Assembly: GCA_046483315.1 (NCBI GenBank)
Contig: JAWODJ010000124.1
Span: forward strand, 1 to 64,000
Source of the DNA: PXAP01 sp046483315
Lineage (GTDB): Bacteria; Bacteroidota; Bacteroidia; Bacteroidales; PUMT01
Length of the DNA stretch: 64,000 nt
Reading direction: 5' to 3'
The position numbers and the translations under genes are program-made. The notes under the pieces are model-generated. The model did not search any database. It was not told the origin of the DNA and was given only the letters and a program-made list of their open reading frames with translations. Positions 43,509 to 50,678 of this stretch are shown one piece after another. Each line of letters opens with the position of its first letter. Within the stretch, counting starts at the first letter, position 1.

Positions 43509-44584
43509 TGCAATTCATTTTTATCAATTTGTCTGAAATGTTTTGAAATTAATTCCATGCCTGCAATTTTTCCTAAGAATGCTTCTAATATTTCATCAGT
43601 TTTAGACTCAATGATTACATCCTGAAATCTTTCAGGATACAGAACTTTACCAACGTACCATGCATTTGCCAGAACCATCTCATAATTTATGGCGTAGTTA
43701 TTATAGGGATATAAAGCAAATATTTTGTTTCCCTGAACAGCATCCAGACCATTATAGAGTACTGAATTCTTTCCCATATCCTGCCTTACATTAGTATATC
43801 CCGATTGATCAATAAAAATGTAATCGGGATTCCATAACAATAATTGTTCTTTATCAACAAAAGTTCCTTTTACATGCGAAATAAGACGCTCGTTGATACC
43901 TGAAGCAACATTCCGTGAATTTGTAAAAATATAGGGAGGGTAGAAGGGCTGGGTGGAATTAATGCCGAACGAACCGCTGTAATTAACTCCTCCTATGTAG
44001 ACAGTTGGCCTTTGATTTTCAGGTATATCATCACTCAGGTTATGCAACATGCCAATGGACCGCTTTATATAGCTGATCAGGGAATCTGCCCGGTTTTCTT
44101 TTTGCAGTACCCTGCCGATAAGTTTGAAAGAATCAAAAAGCCTGTCTTTCCCTGTTGCAAATTCGGGACATTCAATGGCTATTACAGGAATTCCTGTCTT
44201 CTTTTGAAGTGCATCAGCATCGCCCTTTGTTGTGTAGGATATGAATATTACATCTGGATTGACATTCAGGATAAGTTCGGGATCACCACCCATCAGAGGT
44301 CCCACCGAAGGTAAACATGTTAACTCCGGGTATGCCATTAAATATGGTTTTGTTGCATCTCTTTCTATTTCTTCGACTCCCGCAATCAAACCGGCAGCAT
44401 CCATATAGACCAGTAATCGTAATGCACCCGCACGCAATCCAATTATCCTGTTTATTTCTTCAGGCACCATAACCTCCCTGCCAAGCATATCATTGACAAT
44501 AAACCCTCCTCTCTCTTGCAGGGATGGATTTGTGCATTTTATTAACGGAAAAAATAACAGGATAAAAACTATATTTTTTATCAT
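43505..44584 (-). CDS. periplasmic metal-complex-binding lipoprotein (BtuF/FhuD type)
   Basis: A 359-aa cluster A-II/class III substrate-binding protein. The frame is open to a TTG at 44611, but the ATG at 44584 is chosen: it begins a clean lipoprotein signal (MIKNIVFILLFFPLIKC, lipidated Cys17) and has AAGAGA just upstream. Two alpha/beta lobes joined by one long helix fit the pattern NRIIGLRAGALRLLVYM ... NPDVIFISYTTKGDAD ... DRLFDSFKLIGRVLQKE. It probably captures nickel or a nickel chelate after TonB-driven uptake. It starts 10 bp after the TonB receptor stop. Confidence 0.88.
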   Translation of the reverse strand: MIKNIVFILLFFPLIKCTNPSLQERGGFIVNDMLGREVMVPEEINRIIGLRAGALRLLVYMDAAGLIAGVEEIERDATKPYLMAYPELTCLPSVGPLMGGDPELILNVNPDVIFISYTTKGDADALQKKTGIPVIAIECPEFATGKDRLFDSFKLIGRVLQKENRADSLISYIKRSIGMLHNLSDDIPENQRPTVYIGGVNYSGSFGINSTQPFYPPYIFTNSRNVASGINERLISHVKGTFVDKEQLLLWNPDYIFIDQSGYTNVRQDMGKNSVLYNGLDAVQGNKIFALYPYNNYAINYEMVLANAWYVGKVLYPERFQDVIIESKTDEILEAFLGKIAGMELISKHFRQIDKNELQ

Positions 44585-44594
44585 GTCTCTTGAA

Positions 44595-46655
44595 TTATAA
44601 CTTAACGGCAACCCTTGCCGTAATTAAACGACCCGGAGAGAGATAATTGATTGTCTCCATGTGCTGATTGTCAAAAATATCCTGAAATGCCAATGAAACA
44701 ATATAATTTTCACTGATCTGTCTTGATAAACGAATATCGAAAGTAACATAAGGATCAATTTTGACTGTGTTTAAATCATCCCCAAACTGTTCACCTTTAT
44801 AAAAACCATGAAAAGTGATATCTGTATAATCATTTCTCCACATAATTGTGGCTGAGGCAGCATGTTTTGGTACATATTTCAGGAATTTATTCTCCAGATC
44901 GGGCCGCAGTGCAAATGAATTGATTCTTGAATCGGCATATGTATAGCCGGCCTGAATAATCAACCCCCCGGATAAAGCATATGCAATATCGGTCTCTGCT
45001 CCCCTCAATGTTACGCCGGTCACGTTCTCCCTTCGGTAAATATCGCGTCCGAACATCATATCCCCTGTTGCCACATAATAAAGAAAATCCCTGCCGGCAG
45101 CAGAATATGCAGATGCTGAGAGTTGCAAATTATTAAGCGGAAATATGTCAACCCCTATTTCAAAATTATCCAGAGATTCTGGACCAAGTTCCGGATTTGC
45201 ATATTTAGGTCCAACCCACATCCAGCCGGTGCGGGTGAGATCATCCAAAATTGATGCCCTGAATCCGTGTGAGTATGACAGGTATCCACTTACTTCTTCA
45301 ATAAAATTAAACCTGACCCCTGCACGTGGCGATAATTCTGTCCATGTGTTTTTCTTAAGTTCCGGCATGGTACTCCACGGATCGGTTGAATAATAATAAC
45401 CGTTATCAAAGGTTACCCGGTCAAAACGCAGTCCGAGTATCAAACGTATTTTATTATCAAGTAACGCATGTTCGTCCTGCAGGTACCCTGCAAGATTATT
45501 AATAGTGCCGGCATTGAATATGGTATCAAATATTTCTGTTGTTTCATCAATAAAACGAGGGGTTTGATAATAATCACCGCCCTCGATACCACCCTGTTTG
45601 AATTCAAAGCCTGCAGTCAGCGTATTGTTAGTGCTCAACTCACGGTTAGCATTAAACAAAATACCCCTGTCTTCCCTGTATGAGTCAACATCATACCTGG
45701 AGTAATTATCTCCTCTCATCCTCTCATTGATATCATAATAGTTTTCAAGTTGATAAAAAACATTCAGGTCATATTGTGTTTTTGAATCCCCGCCTCTGAG
45801 GTTACCCCTGAACAAGTTGGTGTTGAAATTTCTGTAATTGCCTTTTGGGGTATATATCTGATATCCCTCACCCCGCTGATCTCTGAAAACATCATATTGT
45901 AATTCCCATCTTAACCACTGGTGTACATCATTACCTGCTTTTACCGATAAAGATATTTCTTCCAGCGAGCGTGCAATGTCGAATGGAGTACGGTCAATAA
46001 CGGGTATATTATTATAACCATCACTTTGCAGGTAGTACTGGGAGACAGAACCGTAATAGCCTTTATCATTCCTGATTCTTATATTCAAATCCTGTCTTAC
46101 TGTATTAAATGTTCCATATGCAATCCCGCCATCAATCGCCTGAGGTTTTGATGGTTTTTTTGTGATAATGTTTATTACACCACCCATGGCATTATTACCA
46201 TAAAGAGAAGAACCAGGCCCTTTGTAAACCTCTATTCTCTCAATATCGTAATGGTTAATACGGTTCCAGTTTACACCGCCCTCATCTGATGTGTTTACAG
46301 GCACGCCATTTAAAAGTGCCAGGGTTCTTGATTGTTCATCACCCGAAAGTCCGCGCATTGTTACCATTGGCCTCTGGCTGTATATCCCGGTACTCCGGTT
46401 TACATTGATGCCGGGGATAAACCTTAAAATATCATTCACTTGCTGAGCGGCTGACATTTCTATAATTTCTGCAGTGACAACTGAAATTCTCCCTGGCACT
46501 TCTCTCGGGTTTCGTGAGGTCCTGGTTCCCGTTACAACAACTTCTTCCAGTTGCAGGGTATCATTCAGAAAATCCTGTGCGTTTGCCGGATTAATTATGT
46601 AAAAAAAAGAATATAGTATTGCAAGTAAATTAAATCTGCTTTTTATCCATATCAT
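44595..46655 (-). CDS. TonB-dependent receptor, probable nickel receptor
   Basis: Outer-membrane transporter of 686 aa. A signal peptide (about 1-26, ending ANA) is followed by a plug domain with LEEVVVTGTRTSRNPREVPGR near residue 37 and VYKGPGSSLYGNNAMGGVINI near 145, then a barrel ending ITARVAVKL. It lacks the carboxypeptidase-regulatory domain of the thiamine-linked receptor. It heads the run receptor-lipoprotein-permease-ATPase-TrmO/FmdE. Two direct-repeat GTGTTAY site pairs lie in its 278-bp upstream region, directly downstream of nikR. The nickel assignment rests on that context; cobalt or a metallophore are alternatives. Confidence 0.85.
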   Translation of the reverse strand: MIWIKSRFNLLAILYSFFYIINPANAQDFLNDTLQLEEVVVTGTRTSRNPREVPGRISVVTAEIIEMSAAQQVNDILRFIPGINVNRSTGIYSQRPMVTMRGLSGDEQSRTLALLNGVPVNTSDEGGVNWNRINHYDIERIEVYKGPGSSLYGNNAMGGVINIITKKPSKPQAIDGGIAYGTFNTVRQDLNIRIRNDKGYYGSVSQYYLQSDGYNNIPVIDRTPFDIARSLEEISLSVKAGNDVHQWLRWELQYDVFRDQRGEGYQIYTPKGNYRNFNTNLFRGNLRGGDSKTQYDLNVFYQLENYYDINERMRGDNYSRYDVDSYREDRGILFNANRELSTNNTLTAGFEFKQGGIEGGDYYQTPRFIDETTEIFDTIFNAGTINNLAGYLQDEHALLDNKIRLILGLRFDRVTFDNGYYYSTDPWSTMPELKKNTWTELSPRAGVRFNFIEEVSGYLSYSHGFRASILDDLTRTGWMWVGPKYANPELGPESLDNFEIGVDIFPLNNLQLSASAYSAAGRDFLYYVATGDMMFGRDIYRRENVTGVTLRGAETDIAYALSGGLIIQAGYTYADSRINSFALRPDLENKFLKYVPKHAASATIMWRNDYTDITFHGFYKGEQFGDDLNTVKIDPYVTFDIRLSRQISENYIVSLAFQDIFDNQHMETINYLSPGRLITARVAVKL

Positions 46656-46680
46656 GGGAATAATCTTATTAAATCATTAG

Positions 46681-46707
46681 GTGTTATCATATAATAATTC
46701 GTGTTAC
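46681..46707. promoter_or_regulatory. Candidate NikR site A (direct repeat, 13-bp spacer)
   Basis: GTGTTAT at 46681-46687 and GTGTTAC at 46701-46707, exactly 13 nt apart and in the same orientation, 26 bp upstream of the receptor start. Binding here would block transcription or translation initiation. Confidence 0.55.
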
Positions 46708-46805
46708 TATAATAATAAAAAAATTTTATACCCTTTTTATGCGGGATTTATCTTATGACTGTATTCAGATACTATTAATATTTTAAGATAAGATACAATC
46801 ATATA

Positions 46806-46832
46806 GTGTTACCTTCCTGATATTAGTGTTAC
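46806..46832. promoter_or_regulatory. Candidate NikR site B (direct repeat, 13-bp spacer)
   Basis: GTGTTAC at 46806-46812 and GTGTTAC at 46826-46832, again 13 nt apart in direct orientation and 125 bp from site A. A single further half-site, GTGTTAT, is at 46908-46914. Confidence 0.55.
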
Positions 46833-46933
46833 TTTGTGCAAAAATAAAAATTTATTACAGTTCCTGAAACTATATTTTAAAACCTAACCGGTTTTTAACC
46901 AATTTGAGTGTTATTTCCCGAAAAATAAAAAAA

Positions 46934-47335
46934 TCAGTCCGCACGGCTCATGGTCAGTTTGCCGTGCTGAACACCTTTCATGGCAATCAATTTATTGCTA
47001 AGCCTGGTTAATTTGGCTGCCTCACCCTTTACAGCAACAATCTCCATACACATATCGTGATCCAGGTGAATATGCTGTGATGACAAGACAACATCGTGAA
47101 AGTCATGTTGCACATCTGTCAGGTTCTTGTTCAAATCCCTCTTGTGATGGTTGTAAACAAGGGTAATTGATCCTGCAACGATATTATTGCATTTCCATTT
47201 ACTAATTACAATATTGTCATTAATCAATTGCCTTAAAGCCTGGGAACGGTTTGTGAATTGATTTTCCGATGCATAGTTATCCAGTGCATCCAGTAATTCT
47301 TTTTCTAATGATACGCCAAAACGAACAACGGACAT
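46934..47335 (-). CDS. nikR: nickel-responsive regulator NikR
   Basis: A 133-aa ribbon-helix-helix repressor with a C-terminal ACT-like nickel-sensing domain. Residues 1-45 form the RHH DNA-binding part (VVRFGVSLEKELLDALDNYA ... RSQALRQLI). The high-affinity nickel ligands of E. coli NikR (His76, His87, His89, Cys95) correspond here to His77, His88, His90 and Cys96, within the family motif QHIHLDHDMCMEI. It lies directly upstream of, and on the same strand as, the receptor-ABC run and most likely represses it when nickel is sufficient. A TAAATTTG -7 element precedes it. Confidence 0.94.
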   Translation of the reverse strand: MSVVRFGVSLEKELLDALDNYASENQFTNRSQALRQLINDNIVISKWKCNNIVAGSITLVYNHHKRDLNKNLTDVQHDFHDVVLSSQHIHLDHDMCMEIVAVKGEAAKLTRLSNKLIAMKGVQHGKLTMSRAD

Positions 47336-47372
47336 GATGATACTTTTATATTAATAATGTCAATAAATTATG

Positions 47373-47380
47373 CAAATTTA
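47373..47380 (-). promoter_or_regulatory. Candidate nikR promoter -7 element
   Basis: Minus-strand TAAATTTG (47380-47373) matches TAnnTTTG, 38 bp before the nikR ATG. Confidence 0.4.
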
Positions 47381-47510
47381 ATGTTTGGATATCAGATTGC
47401 AGACATTTAGGAAAAAATCCTGCTTAACTGGAATTAAATCCGGAAGCTTATCTAATCGGGAATTATCTTATTATGGAAGGTTCAAATTACCGGCAATGAC
47501 ACAACAGCCA

Positions 47511-47556
47511 TTAAAAACAAAGCCGGGAACTTTTCCTGACGAAAAAATTCCCGGCT
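47511..47556 (-). terminator. Terminator of the candidate structured RNA
   Basis: AGCCGGGAA (47521-47529) and TTCCCGGCT (47548-47556) form a 9-bp G/C-rich stem. On the minus strand it is followed by TTTGTTTTTAA (47520-47510), a T-tract. No leftward protein gene lies immediately upstream, so it must end another transcript. Confidence 0.8.
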
Positions 47557-47827
47557 CACTTTTCGCGGCGAACCGCTAAAGTGTCAAGCTACTGTTATTA
47601 TGACTGACCTCTGTTAACAAATCCCGAAGGATCTGTTCCGGAAGTCCGGACCTTGTTCCGATCAGCTTGTTACAGCTGATGTTCACGCTGGTCCCAGTTC
47701 CTGTTATGCGGCCTGAAGATTTTCCCGAAGGAAATTCTTCTTGTGACCTTACTGAAACATATTAACTCGTAGGCTTTTTCTGCTTCAGCTTAACATCTCA
47801 AAGAACAAGTCTTTTATCCCTCACTTG
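47511..47827 (-). ncRNA. Structured RNA gene of unknown family
   Basis: A gene-free region bounded by a full promoter (47866-47834) and an intrinsic terminator (47556-47511), giving a transcript of about 315 nt. Structure read by eye on the minus strand: a 9-bp long-range stem (TGTTAAGCT at 47795-47787 with AGCTTGACA at 47590-47582, one G:U), enclosing a GAAGA-stem hairpin with a UUCG loop (47740-47715), an ATCAGCT/AGCTGAT hairpin (47680-47661) inside a GGACC/GGTCC stem, and a second UUCG hairpin (47634-47619). A third UUCG hairpin, GCGG-TTCG-CCGC (47576-47565), lies just before the terminator. There is no ORF. It shows none of the landmarks of RNase P RNA, tmRNA or SRP RNA; a divergent 6S RNA is possible. 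Confidence 0.7.
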
Positions 47828-47833
47828 ATGAAT

Positions 47834-47866
47834 CAAATATACTACAGAAAAACAATTTCCTGCAAA
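47834..47866 (-). promoter_or_regulatory. Promoter of the structured RNA gene
   Basis: Minus strand TTTG (47866-47863), 21-nt spacer, TATATTTG (47841-47834), a full consensus Bacteroidota promoter. Predicted start near 47827. Confidence 0.7.
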
Positions 47867-47880
47867 TTTTTTCGTCTATG

Positions 47881-48081
47881 TTTGTAAACATTAAAATAAC
47901 ACTACTTATCAACAATTTGTTGATAACCGGACAAGCCTGATATTAAACAATTTTTATTCCCCGGCAGGGTATGAAAGCTAACTTTATCAACAAATAACTA
48001 TTATCTGTAAATTGGTTAATTAACATTTCAGGACATTTTTAACACAAAAAATATAGTATCCAAACAGTTAAAAAACCAAAT
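47881..48081. other. AT-rich stretch with three TTATCAACA boxes
   Basis: TTATCAACAA at 47906-47915 and its reverse complement TTGTTGATAA at 47917-47926 form a 21-bp palindrome around one T, and TTATCAACAAA recurs at 47984-47994. The 9-mer TTATCAACA differs from the E. coli DnaA box (TTATCCACA) by one base. A GTTAATTAAC palindrome lies near 48013. No gene is present; role unknown. Confidence 0.45.
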
Positions 48082-49179
48082 TTACCACCACAAATCAAGA
48101 ACAACAGGTAAATGATCACTGAATCCACCGGTATGACGAAAGCCCTCATAAGTCCTGAACGGTTTATACCCAAACCATCTTTCATCAGGAATAAGGAGAA
48201 AAGAGTCATTGATTATTCTGACAGACCGGGCAGAGGTTTGCAATCCCCCCTCCCCTTTTAGCAGCGAACCGGAAACTATGAACTGGTCAAAAAGAAACCA
48301 TTCACCCTGATATTTATAACTGCCCTGGCTGCTACTTTTTAGATCACAGGATATATTGTAAAGCTTTCCGGGGAAAGGATCATCATAATCTAACCCTGAC
48401 CTGAGGCCGGTTTTTATGCTGTTATCATAAGGCTCATCATTAAAATCACCCATAATAATGATTTTGGCAAGAGTGTCAGACAAAAACAACGAGTCAGTTA
48501 CAGATCTTAAAACAGTCGCAAGGTAGTGCCTGTATGGAGCGGTTTCTGCCTGCCCGCCCCACCTGGAAGGCCAGTGATTAACAAAAACATGCAATGTATC
48601 GCCTTTTCCGGCAACACCTTTAAGGTAAACAATATCCCTGGTCACAGAAAGGGTGTCAAAAGGAAACCTTATCTTGATAAACGCGGTATCAAGCAGAAGA
48701 AAATCTTCCGGTTTGTATAAAACGGCTGCATCAATTCCCCTCGAATCGGCCGAATTACGGTGAACAATCCTGTAACCGGCTTTCCCCAAACCTGCATTCA
48801 TAATTAGCAACTCAAGAACATTTCTGTTTTCAACTTCGCATAAACCAATAATTGCAGGAATTTCCCATTCACCGGCTGCCATTATGGCTTTGGAAAGATT
48901 ATTCAGTTTATTCCTGAGACGAAATTCATTCCATAGTCTTTCACCGGAAAGAGTAAAAGGATCATCATCCGTTCCGGGATCGTTTATAGCATCATACAGG
49001 TTTTCTACATTGTAAAAAACGATACGAAAAACCCCGTGCAGAGATTCCGGCTGTTTTGAATAAGCAGAATCAGAGCCGACTGCAACAGCACACAAAAACA
49101 CCTGCAGGTTCACGTAAAGAAATAAAAAACGAAGTTTGGACATACTTTTTAAAGACATACCAGAAGAGGATAAAATCAT
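48082..49179 (-). CDS. exported endonuclease/exonuclease/phosphatase-family protein
   Basis: A 365-aa metal-dependent hydrolase of the DNase I-like (EEP) superfamily with an N-terminal signal peptide (about residues 15-35). Motifs: FRIVFYNVENLYDA (metal-site Asn), IIGLCEVENRNVLE (catalytic Glu), VNHWPSRWGG, IIMGDFNDEPYDNS (Asp/Asn pair) and the terminal FSDHLPVVLDL (Asp-His). Its substrate (nucleic acid, phospho-lipid or sugar phosphate) cannot be told. It overlaps the beta-helix lipoprotein gene by 4 bp (ATGA) and is therefore co-translated with it. Several in-frame ATGs occur near the start (49179, 49158, 49143). Confidence 0.85.
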   Translation of the reverse strand: MILSSSGMSLKSMSKLRFLFLYVNLQVFLCAVAVGSDSAYSKQPESLHGVFRIVFYNVENLYDAINDPGTDDDPFTLSGERLWNEFRLRNKLNNLSKAIMAAGEWEIPAIIGLCEVENRNVLELLIMNAGLGKAGYRIVHRNSADSRGIDAAVLYKPEDFLLLDTAFIKIRFPFDTLSVTRDIVYLKGVAGKGDTLHVFVNHWPSRWGGQAETAPYRHYLATVLRSVTDSLFLSDTLAKIIIMGDFNDEPYDNSIKTGLRSGLDYDDPFPGKLYNISCDLKSSSQGSYKYQGEWFLFDQFIVSGSLLKGEGGLQTSARSVRIINDSFLLIPDERWFGYKPFRTYEGFRHTGGFSDHLPVVLDLWW

Positions 49180-50591
49180 TCCTCAGCATGCCATTCAAAT
49201 GCCCCCATATCAGGCCCGTCCCCATACGGCCTGATTTTACCTTCATGATCAAAGGGATACAAATAACCAATATCGGGATCGCCGGTATCAATTGCAGGAG
49301 AGGTACCTGAAAGCCGGTAATTGAATCCCAAAGGATCTATAAAGTCAGGGGGCAAATCAAGAATAGAGTTATTAAACGACAAAAAGGCATGCAGATTAGT
49401 TTCAACGCTGACCAGACAATGATTAAAGGAAACCTCGAAATTTGCTTCAGGGTTAACCGACAAACCGACCTCACTACCCCGGGAGCCGTAAATTATGGAA
49501 TTACCGAAGAGTGCTTTAACGGGCCTCAGTTGTATTTTGCCTGCTATATCAGTATAATAATTTTCTATGATGACAGAAGGTGTTTGCCGCGATGAAAGAT
49601 TCCAGTAATTGGCAATCGTGCAATGATTAAATGTGTAATCACCTCCCGAGGTAAGGGCAACAGAATGAAATCCGCAGTTGGCAATTACTGAATTATCTGC
49701 ATATACCACAGCGCCCCTGGCAAATATTCCTGCATGAGTCATGTTTTCTATCCGGCTGTTTGACAGGTAAAGGGTGGTACTGGCGGAACTGCCTACTGTA
49801 TCTGCAAGAATTCCGTTCACGGCATTTCTGACCCTTGCATTTACCAACCTGTTACCGGAACTGCCGGGCATAAGCCATATGCCCTCCCACTGCCCGGGAA
49901 TATTCCTGTAAGAGCTTTCCGTGCGTGCTCCTTCGAAAACAACAGGATCATCACAGGTGCCCGCCGCATTAATACTTCCGGAAACATACAATCCGGAATT
50001 ACGATGAAAGTGTATACGCACACCAGGCTCAATATTTAACACCTGCCCACTGTCAACCAGTAAATAATCATAAACCAGATAAGGTTTCCCGGCAATCAGT
50101 GTTTCGGTTTCAAAAACCCGGCCTTCCAGTATATTAACATCCTGTCCCCATGCAACCAGTTTTACATCCTGCATATTCCCATTGGTAACAAAAACAACCG
50201 AATCTTCAATTACCATTGGAAGATCCCCGTCTACAGGGTCTATGGTGGCCTCAACAAATATGTAAATGCTGTCTCCACCCGGAAGTAAAATATTATTGAA
50301 GGTGTTGCCTGATATACCGTCTACATTTATCCTGTATGGGGATTCCGGGCTCCCGGATAACCTGATGCTTGATATTTCAAGAATGTTATCATATGGATTC
50401 AGCACCTTGAAATGCCTGGTGGATGATCCGATAGTAGTAAAAATGGTATCAAAAATCACCGTATCGGCTGAAAAAACAAGCTTTGCATGCGGGTCATCAA
50501 TTAAGATCTCTTTTTCACACGAAACAAACATGAACGTGCCAAAGATCAGAATAACTGTCAACAATTTAAGTAATCGGTTTTCCGGGGCCAT
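49176..50591 (-). CDS. right-handed beta-helix lipoprotein
   Basis: A 471-aa surface or periplasmic lipoprotein. The signal ends TFMFVSC (Cys about residue 25). Residues about 170-420 form short repeated strands with Asn/Gly turns (SGLYVSGSINAAGT, NRLVNARVRNAVNGILAD, NSRIENMTHAGIFARGAVVYAD, NSVIANCGFHSVAL) typical of parallel beta-helix (pectate-lyase-like) folds. The C-terminus has the GxxPDMGAFEW type ending of Bacteroidota choice-of-anchor/polysaccharide-lyase-like proteins. No catalytic residues are recognisable, so a binding or structural role is possible. Co-translated with the EEP protein. Confidence 0.8.
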   Translation of the reverse strand: MAPENRLLKLLTVILIFGTFMFVSCEKEILIDDPHAKLVFSADTVIFDTIFTTIGSSTRHFKVLNPYDNILEISSIRLSGSPESPYRINVDGISGNTFNNILLPGGDSIYIFVEATIDPVDGDLPMVIEDSVVFVTNGNMQDVKLVAWGQDVNILEGRVFETETLIAGKPYLVYDYLLVDSGQVLNIEPGVRIHFHRNSGLYVSGSINAAGTCDDPVVFEGARTESSYRNIPGQWEGIWLMPGSSGNRLVNARVRNAVNGILADTVGSSASTTLYLSNSRIENMTHAGIFARGAVVYADNSVIANCGFHSVALTSGGDYTFNHCTIANYWNLSSRQTPSVIIENYYTDIAGKIQLRPVKALFGNSIIYGSRGSEVGLSVNPEANFEVSFNHCLVSVETNLHAFLSFNNSILDLPPDFIDPLGFNYRLSGTSPAIDTGDPDIGYLYPFDHEGKIRPYGDGPDMGAFEWHAEE

Positions 50592-50678
50592 ATGAAATTA
50601 TCTGATTATACTTAAACCGTGAAAACTTAAAAAAAGTGTATTTTAGCAAACAAAACAACACTATAATTCTTTAAATTT

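Noticed and set aside
47640..47665. GGAAGTCCGGACC-like stretch as an RNase P RNA signature
   Set aside because: The full GAGGAAAGTCCGGGC element and the other conserved regions of RNase P RNA are absent in the surrounding sequence.
47906..47994. Replication origin
   Set aside because: Only three imperfect boxes and no dnaA, dnaN or gidA gene near; kept as a low-interest observation only.
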